Shown here: piece after piece, positions 40,078-49,063 of the stretch
Position numbering within the stretch: position 1 is the stretch's first letter
Layout of the letters: each line of letters begins with the position of its first letter
Source: Haemophilus parainfluenzae
Lineage (GTDB): Bacteria; Pseudomonadota; Gammaproteobacteria; Enterobacterales; Pasteurellaceae
Direction of reading: 5' to 3'
Length of the DNA stretch: 64,000 nt
Assembly: GCF_003252725.1 (NCBI RefSeq)
Contig: NZ_QEPO01000001.1
Location: 473,726 to 537,725, forward strand
Notes under the pieces: model-generated
The model's database searches: none
Told to the model about the DNA's origin: nothing
The model's input: the letters and a program-made list of their open reading frames with translations, nothing else
Made by a program: the position numbers and the translations under genes

Positions 40078-40974
40078 ATGACGGAACAAACTTTATCTAT
40101 TGAAACGATTGCGCCTCGCACACCGTTGCAGGAGTTTTGGTTTTATTTCAAACAAAATAAAGGGGCGGTGATTGGGCTCACTTTTATTCTTGTCGTAGCA
40201 TTAATCAGTATTTTTGCCCCTTGGATTGCACCTTTTGATCCTATCGAACAAAATCGTTCAGCGCTATTGTTACCGCCTGCGTGGTATGAAGGCGGCAATT
40301 CAGCTTATTTACTGGGTACGGATGACATTGGTCGAGATATTCTTTCTCGCATTATTTATGGTACGCGCATTTCTGTTTTTGCAGGTTTCATTATTGTCAT
40401 TTTATCTTGCATTTTAGGAACGAGTCTTGGCTTGCTCGCAGGCTATTATGGTGGAGCATTAGATACATTAATTGTTCGTTTCATTGATATCATGTTGGCT
40501 ATCCCAAACTTGCTTTTAACCATTGTGGTGGTGTCAATTTTAGAGCCCTCTTTAACGAATGCGACGTTGGCGATTGCCGTGGTTTCGATTCCAAGTTATG
40601 TGCGCTTAACACGTGCAGCAGTATTAAACGAGAAAAACAGAGATTATGTCACCTCTTCACGAGTGGCGGGAGCAAGCGTATTACGTTTAATGTTTATTGT
40701 CATTTTACCGAATTGCCTTGCACCGCTTATCGTACAAATGACGATGGGGATTTCTAATGCGATTTTAGAATTAGCGACTTTAGGTTTCTTAGGTATCGGT
40801 GCAAAACCACCAACACCAGAATTGGGTACTATGTTATCTGAATCACGTAGCTTTATGCAGGCGGCAAACTGGTTGGTTACCATTCCAGGTTTAGTGATTT
40901 TATCGCTTGTTTTAGCATTTAACTTAATGGGCGACGGGTTGCGTGATGCACTCGATCCAAAATTAAAACAATAG
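40078..40974 (+). CDS. dppC: Dipeptide ABC transporter permease DppC
   Basis: 298 residues, second permease. After a cytoplasmic N-terminus come [13 protein letters not shown] (about 47-59), [20 protein letters not shown] (about 80-98, the OppC-type signature) and the EAA loop [19 protein letters not shown]. It starts 12 bases after dppB with AAGGAG upstream of the ATG. It pairs with DppB to form the inner-membrane channel. Confidence 0.95.
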   Translation: MTEQTLSIETIAPRTPLQEFWFYFKQNKGAVIGLTFILVVALISIFAPWIAPFDPIEQNRSALLLPPAWYEGGNSAYLLGTDDIGRDILSRIIYGTRISVFAGFIIVILSCILGTSLGLLAGYYGGALDTLIVRFIDIMLAIPNLLLTIVVVSILEPSLTNATLAIAVVSIPSYVRLTRAAVLNEKNRDYVTSSRVAGASVLRLMFIVILPNCLAPLIVQMTMGISNAILELATLGFLGIGAKPPTPELGTMLSESRSFMQAANWLVTIPGLVILSLVLAFNLMGDGLRDALDPKLKQ

Positions 40975-40982
40975 GGGGCAGA

Positions 40983-41966
40983 ATGGCATTATTAGATGTA
41001 AAAGAGCTGTCTGTTCACTTTGGTGATGAAAAAGCACCTTTTAAAGCGGTGGATCGTATAAGCTACCAAGTCAATCAAGGCGAAGTATTAGGTATTGTCG
41101 GCGAGTCAGGTTCAGGGAAATCAGTAAGTTCCCTTGCTGTGATGGGCTTAATTGATTTTCCTGGGCGTGTTTCAGCGAAAGGGCTAGAATTTGAAGGTAA
41201 AGATCTCTTAAGATTACCGCCAAAAGAAAAGCGGGAATTAGTTGGCGCAGATATTGCCATGATCTTCCAAGACCCGATGACAAGCTTAAATCCGGCCTAT
41301 ACGGTGGGTTTCCAAATTATGGAAGCCATCAAAGCGCATCAAGGCGGCAGCAAAAAAGAACGTCGTGAGCGCACCTTAGAGCTATTACGTTTAGTCGGTA
41401 TTCCTGATCCTGAATCACGTATTGATGTTTATCCGCATCAGCTTTCTGGCGGGATGAGCCAACGTGTTATGATTGCTATGGCCATTGCATGTAAACCGAG
41501 ATTGCTCATTGCTGATGAACCAACCACCGCACTGGATGTGACCATTCAAGCTCAAATTGTAGATTTGTTGCTTGAGTTACAGCAAAAAGAATGTATGTCG
41601 TTGATTCTGATCACGCACGATCTTGCGTTAGTTGCAGAAGCGGCACATCGTATTATTGTGATGTATGCAGGACAAGTAGTGGAAGAAGGACGAGCAGAAG
41701 ATATTTTCCGTGAACCCAAACATCCTTATACTCAAGCGTTATTGCGTTCTTTACCAGAGTTTGCAGAAGGTAAATCTCGTTTGCAATCTTTACCTGGTGT
41801 AGTGCCAGGTAAATACGATCGCCCACAAGGTTGTTTGCTAAATCCACGTTGTCCGTATGCGACAGATCTTTGTCGAACTGTGGAGCCTGAATTACGCCAA
41901 GTAGGAAATCGACAAGTAAAATGTCATACACCATTAAATGCCCAAGGAGAACCTAGCAATGTCTGA
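40983..41966 (+). CDS. dppD: Dipeptide ABC transporter ATP-binding protein DppD
   Basis: 327 residues. Walker [18 protein letters not shown] (about 39-55), Walker [13 protein letters not shown], signature [14 protein letters not shown] and the switch [11 protein letters not shown] are present. The C-terminal extension has the oligopeptide-transporter cysteines [14 protein letters not shown] (about 286-299), which in relatives bind an Fe-S cluster. The tail overlaps dppF by eight bases. AGGGGG lies before its ATG. Confidence 0.95.
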   Translation: MALLDVKELSVHFGDEKAPFKAVDRISYQVNQGEVLGIVGESGSGKSVSSLAVMGLIDFPGRVSAKGLEFEGKDLLRLPPKEKRELVGADIAMIFQDPMTSLNPAYTVGFQIMEAIKAHQGGSKKERRERTLELLRLVGIPDPESRIDVYPHQLSGGMSQRVMIAMAIACKPRLLIADEPTTALDVTIQAQIVDLLLELQQKECMSLILITHDLALVAEAAHRIIVMYAGQVVEEGRAEDIFREPKHPYTQALLRSLPEFAEGKSRLQSLPGVVPGKYDRPQGCLLNPRCPYATDLCRTVEPELRQVGNRQVKCHTPLNAQGEPSNV

Positions 41967-42942
41967 TGTCGCACAAGAAAATGCACCATTGCTCAATGCT
42001 ATTGGGCTGAAAAAATATTATCCGGTCAAAAAAGGGATGTTTGCTAAAACACAGCAAGTGAAAGCGTTAGATGGTGTGTCTTTTTCCTTAGAGCGTGGCA
42101 AAACCCTTGCGGTGGTAGGCGAGTCTGGTTGTGGTAAATCCACACTAGGCCGTCTTTTGACGATGATAGAAGAACCGACAGAAGGTGAGTTGTACTACAA
42201 CGGGCAAAATTTCTTAGAGAATGATCACGAAACGAAAGCATTGCGCCGTCAGAAAATCCAAATCGTGTTTCAAAATCCTTATGCCTCACTGAATCCGCGT
42301 AAGAAAATCGGCACAATTTTGGAAGAGCCTTTAGTCATTAATACCAATCTATCGGCTAAAGAACGTAAAGAAAAAGTGTTATCCATGATGGCGAAAGTGG
42401 GATTGCGCGCAGAGTTTTATGATCGCTATCCACATATGTTTTCAGGTGGACAACGTCAGCGTATCGCGATTGCTCGTGGTTTAATGCTTGAACCTGACGT
42501 GGTTGTGGCGGATGAACCCGTTTCTGCGTTAGACGTGTCCGTTCGTGCGCAAGTGCTGAATTTGATGATGGATTTGCAAGCTGAGCTTGGTTTATCTTAT
42601 GTGTTTATTTCCCATGATCTTTCGGTGGTTGAACACATTGCAGATGAGGTGATGGTGATGTATTTAGGTCGCTGTGTTGAAATGGGTACAAAAGCGCAGA
42701 TCTTTAATAATCCTCAGCATCCTTATACACAAGCTTTGCTTTCAGCGACACCTAGATTATCGCCTGAATTACGTCGTCAACGGATTAAATTAACCGGAGA
42801 ATTACCAAGTCCGATTAATCCTCCAAAGGGTTGTGCATTTAATCCGCGTTGTTGGAAAGCGACTGATAAATGTCGAAATGAGCAACCGAAATTGGAAAAA
42901 TATCCTGATGGTAAGCTAATCGCTTGTTTCCATCTAGATTAG
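41959..42942 (+). CDS. dppF: Dipeptide ABC transporter ATP-binding protein DppF
   Basis: 327 residues from the ATG at 41959, which has AAGGAG nine bases upstream; a longer frame from 41938 lies inside dppD. Walker [15 protein letters not shown], signature [15 protein letters not shown], Walker [12 protein letters not shown] and the C-terminal [14 protein letters not shown] cysteines define it. It forms the heterodimeric motor with DppD. The operon ends at an uptake-signal terminator. Confidence 0.95.
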   Translation: MSDVAQENAPLLNAIGLKKYYPVKKGMFAKTQQVKALDGVSFSLERGKTLAVVGESGCGKSTLGRLLTMIEEPTEGELYYNGQNFLENDHETKALRRQKIQIVFQNPYASLNPRKKIGTILEEPLVINTNLSAKERKEKVLSMMAKVGLRAEFYDRYPHMFSGGQRQRIAIARGLMLEPDVVVADEPVSALDVSVRAQVLNLMMDLQAELGLSYVFISHDLSVVEHIADEVMVMYLGRCVEMGTKAQIFNNPQHPYTQALLSATPRLSPELRRQRIKLTGELPSPINPPKGCAFNPRCWKATDKCRNEQPKLEKYPDGKLIACFHLD

Positions 42943-42948
42943 AAAAGA

Positions 42949-42984
42949 AAATGACCGCACTTGAGTAAGTGCGGTCATTTTTTT
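42949..42984. terminator. Uptake-signal-pair terminator between dppF and sotB
   Basis: AAATGACCGCACTT (42949-42962) and AAGTGCGGTCATTT (42967-42980) form a perfect 14-base stem with a GAGT-type loop, ending in seven T. It separates convergent dppF and sotB. Confidence 0.94.
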
Positions 42985-44161
42985 AGACGTTTTGAGAACG
43001 ATAGCGAAAGTTGAAGAAGACAAAGATGCCGAGTGCAATCATCGCTAATGCTGCGCCCGTAAAGCCAATATATTCAAGACCAATATGGCGAGCGATTTGG
43101 TTACCAAACAGTGCGCCGGCACCAATACCCGCATTGAAAATACCTGAATAAATGGCACTTGCTACGTCTGTTGCATCTGGTGCAAGTTGCAGTACACGCA
43201 TTTGTAATGCCAGTCCGATACAAGAAATGCCAATACCCCAAATAAAAGCAAGGGTAAACATGGTGGCGGTATAACTTGCAGAAACAAGCATAAATGCTAA
43301 AGAGACTGCCAATAAAATCATTGCCGTACTGATAAATTGGGTTGGACCAAAACGGTATAAGCGGTTAAAGATCACACTTGCGGTAATGCCAGAAACCCCA
43401 AATACCAACAAAATTATTGTCGCAAGATTTGGATCTAGTTCGCCGATTTGAACCATAAAGGGTTCAATGTAGGTATAAGCGGTAAAGTGTGCTGAAACAA
43501 TGATTACCGTTGTGGCATAAAGTCCAATAAGTAATGGACGTTTTGCTAAAATCGGCAGACTAGATAACGAGCCTGCATTTTTACTTGGTAGGTTTGGTAA
43601 TAAACGCATAATAAATACCATCACAACCAAAGCTAATGCTGCAATGATTGCGAAAGTAATACGCCAACCAACTAATTGACCGACTAAACGGCCTAATGGT
43701 AAGCCTAAAATAGTCGCAAGGGATGTACCGATAGCGAGCATACCAATTGCTTGTGTTTTCTTATTCTTCGGTGCTACACGCATCACTAATGATGCGGTAA
43801 TTGCCCAGAAGAGTGAATGCGCTACCGCAATACACATACGAGCAATGAGAAGAATCCAATAATTCCACGCAATGACAGAGATAATATGGCCGATGATAAA
43901 AATGACGAAAAGCTTCAGTAACAAGCCTTTACGTTCCATATCGCCTGTCGCGAGCATGGCAGGTAAAGACATAATCATAACCGTCCAAGCATAAACGGTC
44001 ATCATTAAACCCACATCGGAGCTTTGCATATCAAAACTTTGTCCGATATCGGTGAGTAACGCAACTGGCACAAATTCCGTGGTATTAAAAATAAAAGCGG
44101 CGCAAGCCATGATGACTACGCGCCAATATTGGGTTCTTTCTGCTTTCTGATAAAATGACAT
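42983..44161 (-). CDS. sotB: Sugar efflux transporter (major facilitator)
   Basis: 392 residues with 12 predicted helices. It aligns with E. coli SotB/YdeA along its length, e.g. AAFIFNTTEFVPVALLTDIG (about 17-36), FWAITASLVMRVAPK, GLPLGRLVGQ and the APDATDVASAIYSGIFNAGIGAGAL region. SotB exports arabinose and related sugars; the substrate here is not proven. Its ATG overlaps the stop of the AsmA-like gene by one base (TAATG). It ends the leftward udk-dcd-asmA-like-sotB operon, divergent from the sugar-phosphate importer afu. Confidence 0.9.
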   Translation of the reverse strand: MSFYQKAERTQYWRVVIMACAAFIFNTTEFVPVALLTDIGQSFDMQSSDVGLMMTVYAWTVMIMSLPAMLATGDMERKGLLLKLFVIFIIGHIISVIAWNYWILLIARMCIAVAHSLFWAITASLVMRVAPKNKKTQAIGMLAIGTSLATILGLPLGRLVGQLVGWRITFAIIAALALVVMVFIMRLLPNLPSKNAGSLSSLPILAKRPLLIGLYATTVIIVSAHFTAYTYIEPFMVQIGELDPNLATIILLVFGVSGITASVIFNRLYRFGPTQFISTAMILLAVSLAFMLVSASYTATMFTLAFIWGIGISCIGLALQMRVLQLAPDATDVASAIYSGIFNAGIGAGALFGNQIARHIGLEYIGFTGAALAMIALGIFVFFNFRYRSQNV

Positions 44162-45351
44162 TATTTTAATTTCTCTTTAATTAATTCTTTCAATTGATGA
44201 CGAAAGTTTTGGTCAATATTTACCTTATACTGTGGTGAGTAGCAACTATCGAAAAAGCGAATAGGCAATGCCAGCTTTTTGTATTTTTCGTTAGTGGATC
44301 TTAAGGTTAAATTGACGTCGCATTGTACATTATCTAAATCAATGGCTCCAGCACCTTCAGCTAAAAGTGCGGTTGTTTTTAAGTTTATTTTATCGACTTT
44401 AAGCAAATGATTTTCGAATGAAAGGCTTGATTCAAAACGCTCATAAGGCGTGTTCATATTTCTACTCGCGGTTAAATCACTGTTGTAATTAATCGGTAAA
44501 TACTGTGCCGCCATATCCAGTAGATTAAGTCCTAAAAGCTCACCATCACGTGCATTAAAATCAAATTTCCCTTCGATTAATTCTGAGTTTGTAAAGGCTA
44601 ATTGAGTGTTAAAATCACTCGTACCTGTCATGGTTTGCGGAAAATTAAGTAAAGCTAACAACTGCGTTAAAGGAAAATTTTTACCAGAAAAATTGACCGC
44701 ACTTTTTTGTAGATAGCTATCAAATTTGAGTACAGCAAGACAATTTGTGGTGCATCTAGGCTTAATGTAAGCAATGGCACGTTTCTGTGGCTTTGTTAAA
44801 TCTGTATGAATTTCAATGTAGCCCAGGTCTTGCTGATTGAATTGAACATGATCAAATTGAATAAGTGATTCACTTTCCCGACGGAGGGTAACATGACCTT
44901 TGATAAAACGAAAATTAAAGATTCTATTACTGCCATAAAGTGGTTTTGCTAGTTCAACAGTAATGAGAGTTGTTGTGCTAAATGGAATATCATCACTAGT
45001 AATATAATTAAGTGGGAAACCGTTGAAATGCACTTGAACATTTGCTGAGTTTTGTGCCTTTGGGGATAACTTGATATTTTGAGCAACTAATTCTTGTAGT
45101 TGAGCATTACCCAAAACTAATGATGGCAGAGAAAATTTTCCAGTTATTTTTTCAATACTTATTTGATTATGTTGAACTTTGTCAAAGGAAATATACGGCT
45201 CAGGGAAAATGCCCATATTAAACTCTTGGAAGGTAGTTTCATGCTGAGCTAGCGTGGTAGTAATAACTGTTTCCAGTTTTTGAATTCGTGTATAGAAAAA
45301 AGCAAAGATCGCAAACAGCACGATCAACAGGCTAATTGCGATCTTTTTCAT
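44161..45351 (-). CDS. AsmA-like inner-membrane-anchored protein
   Basis: 396 residues. One N-terminal transmembrane helix (about 4-22) leads to a large periplasmic region rich in beta strands. The segment KFDFNARDGELLGLNLLDMA (about 259-278) is the recurring AsmA signature, and the C-terminal half follows the AsmA/TamB-like pattern. AsmA-family proteins are thought to help move lipids to the outer membrane. It is shorter than E. coli AsmA (about 617). It sits between dcd and sotB with tiny gaps; no functional link to these is known. An uptake signal occurs near 44357 and another near 44697. Confidence 0.72.
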   Translation of the reverse strand: MKKIAISLLIVLFAIFAFFYTRIQKLETVITTTLAQHETTFQEFNMGIFPEPYISFDKVQHNQISIEKITGKFSLPSLVLGNAQLQELVAQNIKLSPKAQNSANVQVHFNGFPLNYITSDDIPFSTTTLITVELAKPLYGSNRIFNFRFIKGHVTLRRESESLIQFDHVQFNQQDLGYIEIHTDLTKPQKRAIAYIKPRCTTNCLAVLKFDSYLQKSAVNFSGKNFPLTQLLALLNFPQTMTGTSDFNTQLAFTNSELIEGKFDFNARDGELLGLNLLDMAAQYLPINYNSDLTASRNMNTPYERFESSLSFENHLLKVDKINLKTTALLAEGAGAIDLDNVQCDVNLTLRSTNEKYKKLALPIRFFDSCYSPQYKVNIDQNFRHQLKELIKEKLK

Positions 45352-45354
45352 TGA

Positions 45355-45936
45355 TTAGTCCTCATTAATTCGGCTAGCTACCGCATTTTGCTGATGTTTA
45401 TATTTGGCATCTTTACGGCTGGTGTAAGGGCGCGCTGCTGGGCCGCTTAACACTTCGAAACTCAATGCGCCAATCACCATATTAGGACGCAATGCTAAAG
45501 GTAATTTGCCCGAGTTGTAGAACTCCAACACAATTTTACCTTCCCAACCTGGATCAATACGATGAGCGGTAACATGCACCATTAAGCCTAAACGAGCAAG
45601 TGAAGAACGACCATCTAACCAACCGATAATATTGGCTGGGAGTTTCACTGACTCTAATGTGGTGGCTAACGCCAACATACCTGGGTGTAAGAAGAAAGCC
45701 TCATCATCACCAATAATGATTTCATCGCTCATGACTGATTCAAGTTGAGCCGAGACCTCTTCTTTCGGGCCACTTAAATCAATATAAGGGGCTGAATGTT
45801 CACGAAATACGCGAAATGAATTGCCTAAACGTACATCGATGGTTGCACCATTGATTTTGTCGTTGTCAGGACGAGGCGTTAAAGAAATAATGCCATCATC
45901 TAGATAGCGTTCGATATCGGTATCGCAAAGACGCAT
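45355..45936 (-). CDS. dcd: dCTP deaminase
   Basis: 193 residues, identical in length to E. coli Dcd. It deaminates dCTP to dUTP for thymidylate synthesis. The motifs are [14 protein letters not shown] at the start, [23 protein letters not shown] (active-site region, Glu in the following VLEFYNSG) and the C-terminal [15 protein letters not shown]. It follows udk by eight bases; both act in pyrimidine metabolism. Confidence 0.97.
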   Translation of the reverse strand: MRLCDTDIERYLDDGIISLTPRPDNDKINGATIDVRLGNSFRVFREHSAPYIDLSGPKEEVSAQLESVMSDEIIIGDDEAFFLHPGMLALATTLESVKLPANIIGWLDGRSSLARLGLMVHVTAHRIDPGWEGKIVLEFYNSGKLPLALRPNMVIGALSFEVLSGPAARPYTSRKDAKYKHQQNAVASRINED

Positions 45937-45944
45937 GATTTTTC

Positions 45945-46586
45945 CTATTTTTGGTTTAACAAATGAAGAATTTGAGCTTTTAACATGTTAATCGCAATAC
46001 GGTTTTTACCACCGCGAGGAATCACGATATCCGCATATTGTTTTGATGGCTCAATAAATTGTAAGAACATTGGACGAACGGTTGCGCGGTATTGGTCAAT
46101 AACAGATTGTAATGAACGACCACGTTCTTCCATATCACGTTGTAAACGGCGGATAAAACAAATATCTAATGGGGTATCCACGAATACAGAAATATCGGCT
46201 AATTGGCGAACTCGCTCATCAGTGAGCAATAAGATGCCTTCTAAAATCACAATTTTTTTCGGGGTAAAGTGTTTGGTTTCGCCTGTTCTGGTGTGATCAA
46301 CATAACTATAAACTGGGATATCTACGGCGGTTCCGTTTTTTAAGTCTTTTAAGTGTTGAATGAGTAAATCTCTATCCATTGAATTGGGATGGTCATAGTT
46401 TGTTTTTATGCGCTCACTCATCTCTAAATGGCTTTGATCTTTATAGTAGCTGTCTTCAGCAATAATCCCAATTTCTTGGCATCCTAACTCGTTGCAAAGT
46501 TCTTTATGAACGGTAGAAGCGATGGAACTTTTGCCTGAAGCGGATGCACCCGTGATGGCGATGATAATACAAGATGAGTTTGACAT
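45945..46586 (-). CDS. udk: Uridine/cytidine kinase
   Basis: 213 residues. It phosphorylates uridine and cytidine in the salvage pathway. Walker A is [11 protein letters not shown] (about 13-23), followed by [11 protein letters not shown] (about 44-54), [13 protein letters not shown] and [12 protein letters not shown]. It is the first gene of the leftward operon and divergent from afuA. The 190-base gap to afuA contains the CRP-like site. Confidence 0.97.
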   Translation of the reverse strand: MSNSSCIIIAITGASASGKSSIASTVHKELCNELGCQEIGIIAEDSYYKDQSHLEMSERIKTNYDHPNSMDRDLLIQHLKDLKNGTAVDIPVYSYVDHTRTGETKHFTPKKIVILEGILLLTDERVRQLADISVFVDTPLDICFIRRLQRDMEERGRSLQSVIDQYRATVRPMFLQFIEPSKQYADIVIPRGGKNRIAINMLKAQILHLLNQK

Positions 46587-46683
46587 GGGACGTCCTCAAA
46601 AACGGAAGGTAAAAATTACTGGGATTATAAAGAAAAATCAGCTTAAATTCACCTTTCTTTCTTTTTTTATTTTAATTTTTTAA

Positions 46684-46705
46684 ATTTGTGAAGTACTTCA
46701 CGGAA
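46684..46705 (+). promoter_or_regulatory. CRP site upstream of afuA
   Basis: TGTGA (46687-46691), six bases (AGTACT), TCACG (46698-46702) with TT/AAA flanks matches the CRP consensus in 9 of 10 core bases. It lies in the udk-afuA divergent gap, 75 bases from afuA. CRP activation would suit uptake of sugar phosphates. Confidence 0.72.
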
Positions 46706-46776
46706 ATTTTTTTCGTTTTCGCTTACGATGTGCTCGTTTTTATTATTTCATCTGTGTTATTTATGAGGAGTCTACA

Positions 46777-47817
46777 ATGAAAATGAATAAAATTTCTCTC
46801 TCAATTTCAACCGCACTTTTAGCTGCAGGTTTAATGACCTCATCTGCTGTCAATGCTCAAGGGCGTTTGGTGGTGTATTGTAGTGCGACCAACATTCTTT
46901 GTGAAACGACAACGAAAGCGTTTGGCGAAAAATATGATGTGAAAACCTCATTTATTCGCAACGGTTCAGGTAGTACTTTCGCAAAAGTTGAAGCAGAAAA
47001 AAATAACCCGCAAGCAGACGTATGGTTTGGTGGTACATTTGACCCTCAAGCACAAGCGGCTGAATTAGGCTTAATCGAACCTTATAAATCTAAACACATT
47101 GATGAAATTGTAGAACGTTTCCGTGATCCAGCGAAAACCAAAGGACATTATGTCTCTGCGATTTACATGGGTATCTTAGGTTTTGGTGTGAATACCGAGC
47201 GTTTAGCAAAATTAGGTATTAAAGAAGTACCAAAATGCTGGAAAGATTTAACCGATCCTCGCTTAAAAGGTGAAGTGCAAATTGCTGACCCACAAAGTGC
47301 GGGTACAGCTTACACTGCATTGGCTACTTTCGTTCAACTTTGGGGCGAAGATAAAGCCTTTGATTTCTTAAAAGCATTACATCCAAACGTATCTCAATAC
47401 ACCAAATCAGGTGTAACCCCATCCCGTAATGCAGCACGTGGTGAAACTGCGGTAGGTATCGGTTTCTTACACGATTACGCACTTGAAAAACGTCAAGGTG
47501 CGCCGTTGGAATTAGTGGTGCCTTGTGAAGGTACAGGCTACGAGTTAGGTGGCGTGAGTATCTTAAAAGGTGCGCGTAACATCGATAACGCAAAATTATT
47601 CGTGGATTGGGCATTATCTAAAGAAGGTCAAGAGTTAGCGTGGAAACAAGGCGATTCTTTACAAATCTTAACCAATACAACAGCGGAACAATCACCAACT
47701 GCGTTTGATCCAAATAAACTGAACCTCATCAATTATGACTTTGAAAAATACGGTGCAACTGAACAACGCAAAGCCTTAATTGAAAAATGGGTTCAAGACG
47801 TTAAATTAGCGAAATAA
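46777..47817 (+). CDS. afuA: Sugar-phosphate-binding protein AfuA
   Basis: 346 residues; signal peptide to about residue 27. AfuA of Actinobacillus pleuropneumoniae, first named for iron, was shown to bind hexose-6-phosphates. Mature-numbered His205 and Asp206 (GFLHDY) and Glu229 (GTGYELGG), the sugar contacts as I recall them, are all present; the numbering fits exactly. The mature N-terminus GRLVVYCSATN and ADVWFGGTFDP resemble ferric-binding proteins but lack the YY iron ligands. ATG has GAGGAG before it. It is followed by its own terminator, so it may be made in excess over afuBC. Confidence 0.92.
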   Translation: MKMNKISLSISTALLAAGLMTSSAVNAQGRLVVYCSATNILCETTTKAFGEKYDVKTSFIRNGSGSTFAKVEAEKNNPQADVWFGGTFDPQAQAAELGLIEPYKSKHIDEIVERFRDPAKTKGHYVSAIYMGILGFGVNTERLAKLGIKEVPKCWKDLTDPRLKGEVQIADPQSAGTAYTALATFVQLWGEDKAFDFLKALHPNVSQYTKSGVTPSRNAARGETAVGIGFLHDYALEKRQGAPLELVVPCEGTGYELGGVSILKGARNIDNAKLFVDWALSKEGQELAWKQGDSLQILTNTTAEQSPTAFDPNKLNLINYDFEKYGATEQRKALIEKWVQDVKLAK

Positions 47818-47822
47818 TGTTT

Positions 47823-47865
47823 AAAGTGCGGTTGAAAAACATGAGATTTTTGACCGCACTTTTGC
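47823..47865 (+). terminator. Uptake-signal-pair hairpin after afuA
   Basis: AAAGTGCGGT (47823-47832) and ACCGCACTTT (47853-47862) pair around a 20-base loop that itself has TTTTT/AAAAA arms. It separates the two afuA copies. Confidence 0.82.
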
Positions 47866-47913
47866 CATTTTAGCCCCACTAAATAGTTTTTTACGTGTTA
47901 CGTGGGTTTCTAC

Positions 47914-47940
47914 GATGAGCGTATCAGCTCATCTTCTTTT
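47914..47940 (+). terminator. Second hairpin before afuA2
   Basis: GATGAGC (47914-47920) and GCTCATC (47927-47933) with loop GTATCA, followed by TTCTTTT. It lies 20 bases before the second afuA start and could act as leader attenuator or terminator. Confidence 0.6.
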
Positions 47941-47960
47941 ATAAACACAGGAGTGAACCA

Positions 47961-48998
47961 ATGAAAATGTCTAACGTTGCTTTAGCACTTTCTGGTGTTG
48001 TATTTGGTGGCGTGTTACTGAGCTCTCACGCATCAGCAGCAGAAGGCCGTTTAGTTGTTTATTGCAGTGCACAAAACACAATGTGCGAGCAAGAAACCAT
48101 GGCTTTTGAGAAAAAATACGGTATTAAAACCAGTTTTATCCGTGGTGGCACAGGTACAATTTTAGCCAAAATTGATGCTGAAAAAGCTAACCCTCAAGGG
48201 GATGTATGGTATGGCGGTACGCTTGATCCTCATTCTCAAGCGGGTGAAATGGGCTTACTTGAAGCGTATAAGTCACCAAATCTCGCTCAAATTCCTGAAC
48301 AGTTTAGAGATCCCGCTAAAATTAAGGGCAACTATTCCTCCGCGATTTATCTCGGTGTATTAGGCTTTGGTATCAATCCAGAACGTTTGAAAAAACTCAA
48401 TTTACCGACACCAAAATGTTGGAAAGATCTAGCTGATCCTGCTTATCGTAATGAGATCCAAGCGGCAGATCCACAAAGTTCTGGAACAGGTTATACTCAG
48501 TTAGCGACCTATATCCAACTTTGGGGTGAAGATGAAGCGTTCAAATATCTCAAAGAACTCAATAAAAACGTTTCCCAATATACTAAATCTGGTAACACGG
48601 CAACCCGTAATACAGCACGTGGTGAAACCGCAATCGGAATTGGTTTTTTACATGAATATTCTTTAGAGAAAGCCAAAGGTGCACCAGTGGAATTAGTCGT
48701 ACCTTGCGAAGGTACAGGCTATGAAATTGGTGGCGTGAGTATTATTAAAGGTGCAAGAAACCTTGAAAATGCGAAATTATTTGTGGATTGGGCGTTATCA
48801 AAAGAAGCGCAAGAGTTAACCTGGAAAAAAGGGGAAGCGTATTCTATTTTAACCAATAGTACCGCTGAGCAATCGCCTTATGCACTCGATTTTAAATCCA
48901 TCAATTTAATTAATTATGATTTTGACAAATACGGCTCAAGTGATTTACGTAAACGTTTGATCACAAAATGGGTTGATGATGTTAAATTAGCAAAATAA
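47961..48998 (+). CDS. Second AfuA-like sugar-phosphate-binding protein
   Basis: 345 residues; signal peptide to about residue 26 (SHASA). It is a tandem paralogue of the preceding afuA, with strong similarity throughout. Contact positions are His, Glu (for Asp) and Glu (GFLHEY and GTGYEIGG), so a conserved pocket with one acidic swap. A somewhat different sugar-phosphate preference is plausible but not shown. ACAGGAG lies before its ATG. It is directly upstream of afuB and afuC and separated from afuB by a strong hairpin. Confidence 0.9.
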   Translation: MKMSNVALALSGVVFGGVLLSSHASAAEGRLVVYCSAQNTMCEQETMAFEKKYGIKTSFIRGGTGTILAKIDAEKANPQGDVWYGGTLDPHSQAGEMGLLEAYKSPNLAQIPEQFRDPAKIKGNYSSAIYLGVLGFGINPERLKKLNLPTPKCWKDLADPAYRNEIQAADPQSSGTGYTQLATYIQLWGEDEAFKYLKELNKNVSQYTKSGNTATRNTARGETAIGIGFLHEYSLEKAKGAPVELVVPCEGTGYEIGGVSIIKGARNLENAKLFVDWALSKEAQELTWKKGEAYSILTNSTAEQSPYALDFKSINLINYDFDKYGSSDLRKRLITKWVDDVKLAK

Positions 48999-49010
48999 TG
49001 ATGTATACAT

Positions 49011-49050
49011 AGCGAAATAATAGCTATTATATTATTTCGCTTTTTTCTTT
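49011..49050 (+). terminator. Hairpin between afuA2 and afuB
   Basis: AGCGAAATAATA (49011-49022) and TATTATTTCGCT (49030-49041) form a perfect 12-base stem, followed by a T-rich run (TTTTTTCTTTT). It probably ends most transcripts before the permease gene, keeping the binding protein in excess. Confidence 0.88.
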
Positions 49051-49063
49051 TATGCGAGGTTGT

